From assembly GCA_019009955.1 (NCBI GenBank), contig CM032231.1, positions 113,620,001 to 113,684,000 of the forward strand: DNA of 64,000 nucleotides, written 5' to 3'. Numbering within the stretch: the first letter of the stretch is position 1; each line of letters opens with the position of its first letter. Positions 55,866 to 64,000 of the stretch are shown here, one piece after another. This stretch comes from Riptortus pedestris. Lineage: Eukaryota > Arthropoda > Insecta > Hemiptera > Alydidae. The notes under the pieces are model-generated. The model ran no database searches. It had not been told where the DNA came from and saw only the letters and a program-made list of their open reading frames with translations. The translations under genes and the position numbers were made by a program.

Positions 55866-57353
55866 GTGGGACGAATAGTTATGGAAACGGCAGCCAGAGC
55901 TCTCGGCGGAAAGTCCGAACATAGCCTACTGGCGACCACCAGTGGGCTTAAAGAGGACCCCATTGGTAATGAATTTTTCTGGAGATTTGATAAGAGGTAT
56001 TCGGTTATAAATAATAAGGAGTTGGTAGATATTCTAAAGGCAAAAAGAATACCAGGTGATTGTCTGTTGGCATCATTCGATGTGGTAAACCTTTTTGGGA
56101 GTGTACCACCGCAGGACGTATATGAGATAATGAGCCAGGTCCTCTTATCAAAGAAATGTGATCCTTCGGCTTCCCAGGAGCTACTAAAGCTCATAAAAAT
56201 ATGTTTAGACCAGAATTATTGTGTTTTTCAAGAAGTTTTCTATCTCCAGAAAAATTCATTACCAATGGGGTCCTCTTTAAGCCCACTGGCGGCGGAGATA
56301 TTCATGGACTATTTGGAACAGCGCTACATAATGAATAGTCGCAATCCATTCCATAGCAAACTGGTATACTGGCTAAGGTACGTAGATGACATATTGGTAT
56401 GTTTTAGTGGCTCTAAAAAGGAGTTAGAGGAGTTATTGAAATATCTTAACTCTTGTCACCGCACCATTTCATTTACTCTCGAAGTAGAAGAAGACAGTAA
56501 GATTAATTATTTAGATTTGACAATATCAAGACATAACAATAGCCACAAATTTTCAATTTTCCGGAAGCCAACTGCAAGCGATATTGCAATACCCAATACC
56601 TCCTTCCACCACTACAAGCAAAAATTAGCGATATTTCATGCATACGCTAATCGATTGCTGGATATTCCAATGAGCAAAGAAGAATACTCTCGTGAGCTAA
56701 AATTTATTCACCACTTAGCGTTGGTTAATGGATATACCATAAACCTGGTGGATAGAATGATTGAGAGAAAGAAGGTAACGAGACTAAGGAAGAGTTTGGG
56801 GATTCCAGAAGTTACCTCAGAGGTGGAAAGGTGGTGCTCTTTGCCCTATCTGGGATTCGTGTCGGAAAAAATCCAAAGAATATTTAAACGTAAGAAAATC
56901 GGGGTGGGTTTTGCAAGTCCAAATAATTTAAAATCCGTTTTATGTAAGCTAAAAGACCCAATAAAGCTGCCGGACCAGTCGGGAATAAATAAAATCATAT
57001 GTGGAGAATGTGGTGCGTATTATGTGGGAAGGACTTCAAGGAAATTAAAGAAAAGGTGCCAGGAACATCTGTCGAGAATGGACTCAACGTTCCTCCAGCA
57101 TTTGAGGAAAGAAAAGCACGAAGATGCCCCACACGAGGTAGCTTTATTGGCGAGGGAATATAACCACAAACTAATTCAGAAATTGGAACCTCTCTACATT
57201 GAGCTGGAAAGACGGAGCGGTGTCTGCCTAAATGTGCAATTGGAAATGCCAAGTTCTGTCCTGTTGAGTAGGCCTCCTCCATCTCTGCTAGTCGCCATTA
57301 GTGGCCCCAAAGCCGTGGCGTTAACGTCAATTATACAGCAGAAGGTAGGATAA
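55866..57353 (+). CDS. Penelope-like reverse transcriptase with GIY-YIG endonuclease (5' truncated, chimeric start)
   Basis: 495 codons, uninterrupted. The first ~20 residues (METAARALGGKSEHS) are translated from the host HINE-like element, so the ATG is not native. Genuine element sequence starts near residue 21. RT motif A is SFDVVNLFGSVP (residue 70 on), followed by LPMGSSLSPLAAE and the catalytic YVDD at 172-175. After a linker comes a Cys pair (ICGECG) and the GIY-YIG motif AYYVGRTSRKLKKRC (384-398), with a likely catalytic Glu in KLEPLYIELERR. This RT plus C-terminal GIY-YIG order is specific to Penelope-like elements. The N-terminal RT motifs are missing, so the product is unlikely to be active. 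Confidence 0.88.
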   Translation: MGRIVMETAARALGGKSEHSLLATTSGLKEDPIGNEFFWRFDKRYSVINNKELVDILKAKRIPGDCLLASFDVVNLFGSVPPQDVYEIMSQVLLSKKCDPSASQELLKLIKICLDQNYCVFQEVFYLQKNSLPMGSSLSPLAAEIFMDYLEQRYIMNSRNPFHSKLVYWLRYVDDILVCFSGSKKELEELLKYLNSCHRTISFTLEVEEDSKINYLDLTISRHNNSHKFSIFRKPTASDIAIPNTSFHHYKQKLAIFHAYANRLLDIPMSKEEYSRELKFIHHLALVNGYTINLVDRMIERKKVTRLRKSLGIPEVTSEVERWCSLPYLGFVSEKIQRIFKRKKIGVGFASPNNLKSVLCKLKDPIKLPDQSGINKIICGECGAYYVGRTSRKLKKRCQEHLSRMDSTFLQHLRKEKHEDAPHEVALLAREYNHKLIQKLEPLYIELERRSGVCLNVQLEMPSSVLLSRPPPSLLVAISGPKAVALTSIIQQKVG

Positions 57354-57688
57354 TTGGTAATTTATAGTAACTTTTTTATAGGGTATACATGTGTTTGTTA
57401 ATGTTTAGAGTATTTATTCACTTTGACTATTTTAATTAATTGAACTATAATATATTCTTTTAATGTTTGACTTAGTTTCTAGTAGTTCTAAGTTAGGACG
57501 TTTTTTCTAAGACTGATTTTAGTATGAAATTCTATTTTGTTAAATATTTCAAAATGTAATTGTTGAATGCATAACTTGGCCTAAGCTTGTTTCTTTGTTG
57601 TTTGTTGGTTAGCACCTGATGATGGCACGTTAGTGCCGAAAGGCCTTGTGCATGAATAAATAAATTGGTGGGAAGACTTCGTGTTATT
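55927..57688 (+). mobile_element. Penelope-like retroelement, 5'-truncated
   Basis: Begins inside the RT and runs through the GIY-YIG endonuclease and a 3' UTR of ~330 bp. The 3' UTR carries a hammerhead-like motif and ends near AGACCTGTTTCCC. No target duplication is seen, and the host copy lost core sequence at the site. Confidence 0.82.
57612..57646 (+). ncRNA. Hammerhead-like motif in the Penelope-like 3' UTR
   Basis: CTGATGA is followed by a 5-bp stem GGCAC-GTTA-GTGCC and GAAA, the catalytic core order of hammerhead ribozymes, which are known from Penelope-like elements. Stems I and III were not resolved by eye. Confidence 0.45.
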
Positions 57689-57789
57689 GAGACCTGTTTC
57701 CCAACTTGATCTTCCTTTTTACATGAAACGATTAAATTCCGAGTATGGTAATGATCATACAAAAATTGCGACCGCCAGAGTGTTAACAG

Positions 57790-57874
<85 letters not shown>

Positions 57875-58014
57875 TAGATAGATAGATAGATAGATATAGA
57901 TATATATAGAAAATTTTGAACGGACCTCATTTTCGTCATCTCCTGGGTAGGATCGATGGACATTTGAAGAAATTTTTCGAAAATCGCGTCATGAGTACGA
58001 CCTCAATAGCTAAA

Positions 58015-58490
58015 AAAAGTCCGTCACGCAGGGGCTGCGTAAACTAAGCAGATTTCCCACGTGAAGTTTTACAATAGAGAAATCTGCCTAGTAATAACCT
58101 ATTCTCACGAGGACGAATAGTTAGTGAAACGGCCACACTAGCGCTAGTGCGCTCGGCGGAAACTCCCGAACATAGCCGACCACACTCACAATACAAATCC
58201 AAATATCTCGGTTAATATTAAAGATACCGAATAAATGTATAAAACAATATTTATAGTAAATTTAATTTGCAATAAGATTGGTTCTATACAATGTTTTGAT
58301 CCTACGTATGGTAACGGAGATATTTTGAATTTTCGAAAATCCCCCCTCTAAACCCCCCCTCCCACTGGTCCGATTTTAGCCATTAACGAACTTGATCTTC
58401 CTTTTTACATAAAACGATTAAATTCCGAGTTTGGTAACGATCAAACAAAAATTGCGACCGCTAGAGCGTTAACAGACAAATATATATATA

Positions 58491-58534
<44 letters not shown>

Positions 58535-58675
58535 TATATATATATATAATTTTGAACGGACCTCATTTTCGTCATCTCCTGGGTAGGATCGATGGACATT
58601 TGAAGAAATTTTTCAAAACTCGCGTCATGAGTACGACCTCAATAGCTGATTTCCCTTGAGGGAAATCTGCTAAAA
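58015..58675 (-). mobile_element. HINE-like element, full copy (661 bp), middle of a direct array
   Basis: Both ends intact (AAAAGTCCGTCACGCAGGGG; GAGGGAAATCTGCTAAAA). The final AAAA is shared with the next copy. The core is close to consensus and (TA)n is long with CTA/GATA interruptions (about 58481-58549). Confidence 0.92.
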
Positions 58676-59158
58676 GTCCGTCACGCAGGGGCTGCGTAAA
58701 CTAAGCAGATTTCCCACGTGAAGTTTTACAATAGAGAAATCTGCCCAAAAACAAGTGTAGTAAGTAGTAAGGGATCACTAAACTTATACACGAGGGACGA
58801 ATAGTTACGAAAACGGCCGCCAGAGCTCTCTTCGGAAAGTACCAAACAGCTCACTCCTGTCGACCAATGCAGAATACAAATGCAAATATCTTGGTTAATA
58901 TTCATGAATTCAGAATAAATGTATAGAACAATATTTATAGTAAATTTAATTTGCAATAAGATTGATACTATATACATTTTCGATCCGACGCATAATAACG
59001 GAGATATTTTGAATTTTCCGAAAATCCTCCTCTATACCCCCCCTCCTATTGGTCTGATTTCAGCCATTAACGAACTTGATCTTCCTTTTTACATGAAACG
59101 ATTAAATTCCGAGTTTGGTAATGATCATACAAAAATTGTGACCGCTAGAGTGTTAACA

Positions 59159-59217
<59 letters not shown>

Positions 59218-59347
59218 AAAATTTTGAACGGACCTCATTTTCGTCATCTCCTGGGTAGGATCGATGGACATTTGAAGAAATTTTTCGAAACTCGCGTCAT
59301 GAGTACGACCTCAATAGCTTATTTCCCTCAAGGGAAATCTGCTAAAA
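58672..59347 (-). mobile_element. HINE-like element, full copy (676 bp), end of a direct array
   Basis: Shares its first AAAA with the preceding copy and ends AAGGGAAATCTGCTAAAA. (TA)n at about 59163-59213. The 3' 130 bp are nearly identical to those of the preceding copy, while the region after AATCTGCC differs more. Confidence 0.92.
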
Positions 59348-59834
59348 GGATGAAGGTTGACAGTAAAAATTTGAATTGTGTATGTACATTGAATTTACTA
59401 TTTTAGACTTTTATGATGAACTAATATTTTCATTTAGTGTCCATACTATACCTCTTCAATGATAATTGATGTTTATACTTTCTGACATATTTACAGTAAT
59501 CAGCTGACATGATCAGACATATTGCATATAGTTAGTCTATGCCTGACTTAGCTAGTGGAAGGTCGCGTAGAAAAAATGTAGTACTATTTTGTTTTGTTCG
59601 TTTGCGTTTTGAAGACCAGAGTTGCTGTTCATGACTGACTCACACTAACCTACTTTTTGGGAAGAAGAACCCTACTGCCAACGCTGTAACTGTAGACTTA
59701 CTATAAAACATATACTTACTGACTGCTATCTAAGGACTCACATTGACCTACCATACACTCTGACTGAATTACTACATGAGTGTAGCCAGGATATAGACCG
59801 CGTATTACACTACTTGAAACAACAACACTTTCAA
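59348..59834. other. Unassigned stretch
   Basis: Nothing recognised. Confidence 0.4.
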
Positions 59835-60294
59835 AAAAGTCCGTCACGCAGGGGCTGCAAAAACAAAGCAGATTTTCCACGTGAAGTTATAGAATAGCGA
59901 AATTTCACGAGAGCCAATCAGTTACGGAAACGGCCGCATTAGCTCTTGACGGAAACTCACGACTAGACCCGAAGTTTAGCCGATCTCACCTTGACCGTTA
60001 CAATAATTAAAAATGCAAATATCTCCGTTAATATTCAAGATAGAGAATACATATATAGAACAATATTTATAGTAAATTTAATTTTCAATAAGTATGATTT
60101 TATACAATTTTTCGGTCCAACGTATTGTAACGGAGATATTTCGAATTTTCGAAAATCCTCCCCTCTAAATCCCCCCTCTTCCCCTGGTCCGATTTCAGCC
60201 GTTAACGAACCTGATCTTTCTTTTTACATAAAACGACTAAATATCGAGTTTGGTAGCGATTAAACAATAATTTAGACCGCAAGAGCGGTAACAG

Positions 60295-60343
<49 letters not shown>

Positions 60344-60464
60344 TTTGAGCGGACCTCATTTTCGTCATCTCCTAGGTAGGTTCGATGGACATTTGAAGAA
60401 AAATTTCGAAAATCGCGTCATGAGTACGACCTCTATAGCTTCCCGTAAGGGAAATCTGCTAAAA
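59835..60464 (-). mobile_element. HINE-like element, full copy (630 bp)
   Basis: AAAAGTCCGTCACGCAGGGG at the left, with the hairpin partly lost (GGGGCTGCAAAAAC). GTAAGGGAAATCTGCTAAAA is at the right with a shortened palindrome. (TA)n at about 60300-60337. Confidence 0.88.
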
Positions 60465-61088
60465 ATTATAATGTAGGACAATATTGGAAATATTTGCAGG
60501 TATGAGCATCTTACCTAAATATACTAAAGTGGTTATTTGATTTTAACTGATTCGTCCCGAAATGCGATTATTGTAAGAATAATAAGAATTGTTTTGTTCA
60601 TTTTACTCGAGATTACTCATGGAATAAAATGGTTGTTGTATAAATCATATGAATTTGTATGTACCTTGACCGTACGTCATGTAGTCAGTGATGATCAATT
60701 ATGGTCAAGTCGGACGAAAATGAAAGTGTCCTACTTTCAAGGGAAGAATTAATTGTAATAATTTTTTTTTTTTTCATTCCTGGATCCTTGAATCCCCATT
60801 TATTGAGTAAATATGGGGGATTCGCTGCAATTCCTGGTAAATAACCTGAGCAGAGAGGCTTGACCTATGGCAGAGTCACGTGTCAGAGGGTAAGGGGTGG
60901 AGGTCATTGGTATTTGCCCCCTCCCCTACCCTTCCATCGGATCTCTTCTCTAATAGTTCTCTATTGCTTGTCTCTCTTCATCTAACTCCATTAGAAAGGC
61001 CTTCTGGAACTTTTATTGGTTCTTCACAGGAATCTTTATTCTCATCGCAGGAGAGCAATTGGAAAAGTAAAACGCAGCTAACTTCATA
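60465..61088. other. Unassigned stretch
   Basis: A 69-codon frame at 60880-61089 is Ser/Leu-rich with no recognised domain. The segment near 60780-61060 is less AT-rich. No element ends are seen. Confidence 0.4.
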
Positions 61089-62022
61089 AAAAGTCCGTCA
61101 CGCAGGGACTGCGTCGCCTAAACAGATTTCCCTCGTGAAGTTTAACAATAGATATGTGGGCTTGGGAGATGCAGCACGCTGTGAACGCTCTTGAGTCGCT
61201 TGGTTGGGCGGAATAGTTGAGGATAGCCACAGATAAATCTACATACTGGTGGAATATTTCACTGTGAATATTAAGTGAATAAAAAAAAAATGATAATAAG
61301 AAACGTCTCGACGGGAAGCGTTTGAAAAGTAAACAGGCCTGCCTACCTCACAACGGAAAGAAAAATAATTACTGAAATATATCAAAATATAACATATGAA
61401 TTTTATTGAAAACTTTAAACTTATCCAGTACTGTAATATTTTTATCTCAATGAATGAAATTTTAGTAGTCCAAGAACTTAACACGTGTGCATGTATCTCG
61501 TATAAAAAAGGTCTGTTTAAAACCAAATATTTGGTATTTAAGCTACGAATAATTTGGTTTATTATATAACAAAGTATTGTTTATGTAGCATGAATAGAAG
61601 TGGGGGTTTGCTGAAGTAGGATAACTGAAAAATGCAAATATCTCGTTTAATATTCAAGATAGAGAATAAATGTATATAACAATAATTATAGTATATATAA
61701 TGTGCAATGGTGGTTCTATACAATTTTTCGATCCGACGTATAGCAACGGCGATATTTCGAATTTTCATAATTCTTCCCCTCTAAACCCCGCCTCCCCAGG
61801 TTCGATTTCTGCCATCAGTGGACTTGACTCTTCTTTTTACATAAAGCGGCTAAATATAGAGTTTGGTCACGATCAAACAATAATTGCGACCGCTAGAGCG
61901 GTAACAGATAAATAAATAGATAGCTAGATAGATAATATACATACAATTTTGAACGGACCTTATTTTCGTCATCTCCTAGGTAGGATCAATAGCTGATTTC
62001 CCTGAAGGGAAATCTGCGAAAA
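61089..62022 (-). mobile_element. HINE-like element (long subfamily) with a 76-bp insertion
   Basis: Begins AAAAGTCCGTCACGCAGGGA and ends AGGGAAATCTGCGAAAA. It carries the long-subfamily blocks seen at 13780-14787 (AGTGGGGGTTTGCTGAA). The microsatellite is replaced by AAATAAATAGATAGCTAGAT. Part of the segment after TAGGATC is deleted. The insertion is at 61155-61230. Confidence 0.85.
61155..61230. mobile_element. 76-bp insertion flanked by AGATA
   Basis: AGATA occurs on both sides (61150-61154, 61231-61235). The insert starts TGTGGGCTTGGG and ends GGATAGCCAC, with complementary edges (GTGG..CCAC). It is much richer in G+C than its host. The HINE-like copy at 15524 reads CAATAGATAAATCTACAT uninterrupted here. 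Confidence 0.55.
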
Positions 62023-62129
62023 GTCATACTTATATATGGTGAGTTTAAATAAGGTTATCTCATGTATTGCATTGAGCAAGTAAATAAAATCATCGTTTTA
62101 AAATATATTTGTTCAATGATCAATCATGT

Positions 62130-62164
<35 letters not shown>

Positions 62165-62874
62165 TAAATGACTCATTTATTTTGCCGCTTCATATAAATA
62201 TTCTTTAATATTTTCTGACAATCGATGTTACAGGGAATTTATCAGCTGACAATGAGCGGCCATTATTTCTTTTATCATTCTAAACTTAGCATCACTAGCA
62301 GGAGGAAAATAGAAGTTCCCATTTGTGAAATTCTCTTAAAGAAATAAAGAATTGAAGCAAGTTTTAGCCTTTTTTTTCTTTTATATTCTGTCACAAAATC
62401 CTTAAGAAATATTTGTTTTACTGAAGTCTGTCAAGACAGAATATGATAAAGTAGGTAGGCACAGTAGTTCATATATATAGACCATGTAATAAGGATAGTC
62501 AAGAACCTTGCTAGAAATGCGTTCCAGAGGTGCTTTTATCAGAAAAGAGATGTTATCACTTGATTTATGATATAATCATAAAAGAAAAAAAAAATCCACC
62601 GGAATGGGTTGAAACAATTTAAAATGTGAAAACTAAGGGTGCTTTGTATACTAAACATATTTTTCACATTACGGAATGACAGGCTGATGATCTCATCTCA
62701 CCATATATTCTCTATTTATTCCGAAAAAAGAAGCCTGTGAAAAGAGGAATTTAAATATAAATTGAGTAAAAGCTAAATATAAATCGCTCGGTCAATATTC
62801 GAGGTTTTTATACCGAGAAAAGGATGCAACAATAAAATGCGAATGGGGCTATATAACATTAGTTGATGTTGCTA
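62023..62874. other. Unassigned stretch with a (TA)n tract
   Basis: TA tract at about 62132-62161. Nothing else recognised. Confidence 0.4.
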
Positions 62875-63095
62875 TATAAAAGTATTAGTAGAAAATGAAA
62901 TTTGAAATAAGATTGATTCTGTAATGTAAAACAATCCGACGCATAATAAGGGAGTTAAGAGTTGAATGTTCGATTCTGTGCATTCTTAGCCACTTACCAT
63001 CTTCATGGTTTATATCAGCCATTAACGACTAAGCTCTTTTGAGATACATCAAAAGGTTAAATATCGAGAATAGTAACCATCAAATAAGAATTTTT
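62875..63095 (-). repeat. HINE-like core fragment
   Basis: Family words in minus orientation: AATAAGATTGATTCTGTA, AATCCGACGCATAATAA, TATCAGCCATTAACGACTAA and GTTAAATATCGAGAATAGTA. Strongly diverged, no ends. It abuts the inverted-repeat arm, mirroring 145-295. Confidence 0.6.
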
Positions 63096-63720
63096 TCTGT
63101 AATCGTTGAATAATGCTAACATTACTAAACTGAATTGAGTGAAGAAAGTGAAACATTTTACAATAGAGTGAAGAAAGTAATCACTTTCTTCACAAGTGAA
63201 GAAAGTGAATTGCCTTCTTAATTAGTAATAAGTATAAATTAAAAAATAATTTGAAGTTGGAAATTAAATGCTTTTAAATGTTTCTTAACATTGTAAGAAT
63301 TTATTTTAACAAAATAAATTGAAATGTGAATGAATTATTGGTGGAAATAATCAATATATTTTAAAATTTAAATATAATAATAATTACCTTCCTTGTTTAT
63401 AACATGCACTTGTTTATAACTGCACTACTTCAAAATCATCACTAGTTGTTTTATAACGATGCTTATAACCTTTCACAACCATGCTTATATCCTATCAACA
63501 ACATACCATAATCTTCACAACATCCTAATTTTGTTCATATTCTGGTTAGCTCTGATCATGTATTACACGATTACAGAAAAAAATTTAATATTACACTCGT
63601 GACTAAAGTAGAATTTACAACTCTCGTGAAATTACCACACTCGCTTCGCTCGTGTGGGTAAACGTTTCACTCGAGTTGTAAAATGATCTACTTTCGTAAC
63701 TTGTATAATAAATAAATATT
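63096..63720 (-). repeat. Right arm of the ~500-bp dispersed repeat
   Basis: Reverse complement of 284-775 with few differences. It additionally carries a perfect hairpin CACTTTCTTCAC-AA-GTGAAGAAAGTG near 63192 and, at its far end, a block with CACACTCGCTTCGCTCGTGTGG, itself palindromic. The left arm lacks both. This copy is therefore the more complete one. Confidence 0.7.
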
Positions 63721-64000
63721 CTACTATAGACAATAAAGTCATAATTGATGATGTCACACAAAATAGATTTGTGAGTTTCTAACAAAGATCTGTTGTAACA
63801 ATATTTGGTATTTAGACTTTGGATAAAACCATAAATGACATGTTAGCTCTCTATTAACGAGAGATGATTGGTAACGTGACATCAGGAAATTTCTTACTGT
63901 TACTGAGAAAAAAAAGTGTGATCCATTAAAACTGTTTACAATAAGAAGGAAAGGAATATATGAAGCACTTTGTATAAAATAACAGGTTTGTTTATGAATT
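63721..64000. other. Unassigned stretch to window end
   Basis: Nothing recognised. Confidence 0.4.

Larger units (their letters stand above)
55678..58012 (-). mobile_element. HINE-like element whose centre is replaced by a Penelope-like element
   Basis: Starts AAAGTCCGTCACGCAGGGGC 12 bp after the Helitron end. Family sequence runs to AAGTCCGAACATAGCC (55926), resumes near 57689 with AACTTGATCTTCC and ends at CCTCAATAGCT, abutting the next copy. Compared with the intact copy at 7778, about 230 bp of the core are missing between the two junctions. Confidence 0.8.

Noticed and set aside
60880..61089. Ser/Leu-rich 69-codon frame as a gene
   Set aside because: No motif and no supporting context, and it ends exactly where a HINE-like copy begins.

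Overview
The window looks like AT-rich, gene-poor insect nuclear DNA packed with transposable elements. The retroelements are of insect type: an env-bearing errantivirus (Gypsy clade), a mariner with HDYARPHTA and SPDLSPCDF motifs, a Penelope-like element and Jockey-like LINE fragments. Hemiptera is a guess, not a demonstration. I see no convincing host protein-coding gene, no true tRNA or rRNA gene and no CRISPR array. Most short open frames are antisense shadows or translations of (TA)n tracts.

The dominant feature is one dispersed family with about 22 copies or fragments, here called the HINE-like family. In its sense orientation a copy begins TTTT-AGCAGATTTCCC, runs through a 20-nt palindrome, a (TA)n microsatellite about 130 bp in, a G-rich core and the inverted motif GGGAAATCTGCT, then ends with the hairpin ACGCAG-CCC-CTGCGT and GACGGAC-TTTT. 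Subterminal inverted repeats, a 3' stem-loop, an internal microsatellite and T-rich termini match non-autonomous Helentron (DINE-1/HINE) elements. Copies occur as direct arrays (58.0-59.3 kb), adjacent pairs (7.2-8.4 kb, 32.7-34.8 kb), an inverted dimer (35.5-37.3 kb), internally deleted derivatives (15.5 kb), and as targets for other elements.

Classical Helitrons (5' TC, 3' hairpin plus CTAG, inserted between A and T) lie at 1.9-2.7 kb (with a helicase C-terminus remnant), 20.8-20.9, 32.8-33.7, 36.1-37.2, 38.9-39.7 and 54.2-55.7 kb. Several are nested in HINE-like copies, and one has a HINE-like copy inside it that itself holds a Helitron.

The best-preserved block is 41.9-49.6 kb. A mariner with its centre deleted is interrupted near the end of its transposase by a 6.9-kb errantivirus on the minus strand (gag, protease/RT, RT-RNaseH-integrase, env). 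Its two 202-bp LTRs look identical, so insertion appears recent, yet pol has a +1 frame break and Asn where the integrase catalytic Glu is expected. A probable solo LTR follows at 49.6-50.3 kb.

At 55.9-57.7 kb a 5'-truncated Penelope-like element (RT plus GIY-YIG, 495-codon open frame) replaces the centre of a HINE-like copy. Other tails with a CTGANGA-stem-GAAA layout, possibly hammerhead ribozymes, occur at 9.1-9.7, 15.7-16.7, 23.6 and 39.7-40.3 kb. Remaining remnants are LINE fragments (3.0, 5.9, 22.2, 25.2-26.0 kb), a hAT C-terminus (30.0-30.5 kb), a MITE with GGGGTCA palindromes (4.0-4.6 kb), tRNA-derived SINEs (one with a 17-bp target duplication), a 41-bp minisatellite, and a near-identical ~500-bp repeat in inverted orientation at the two window ends.
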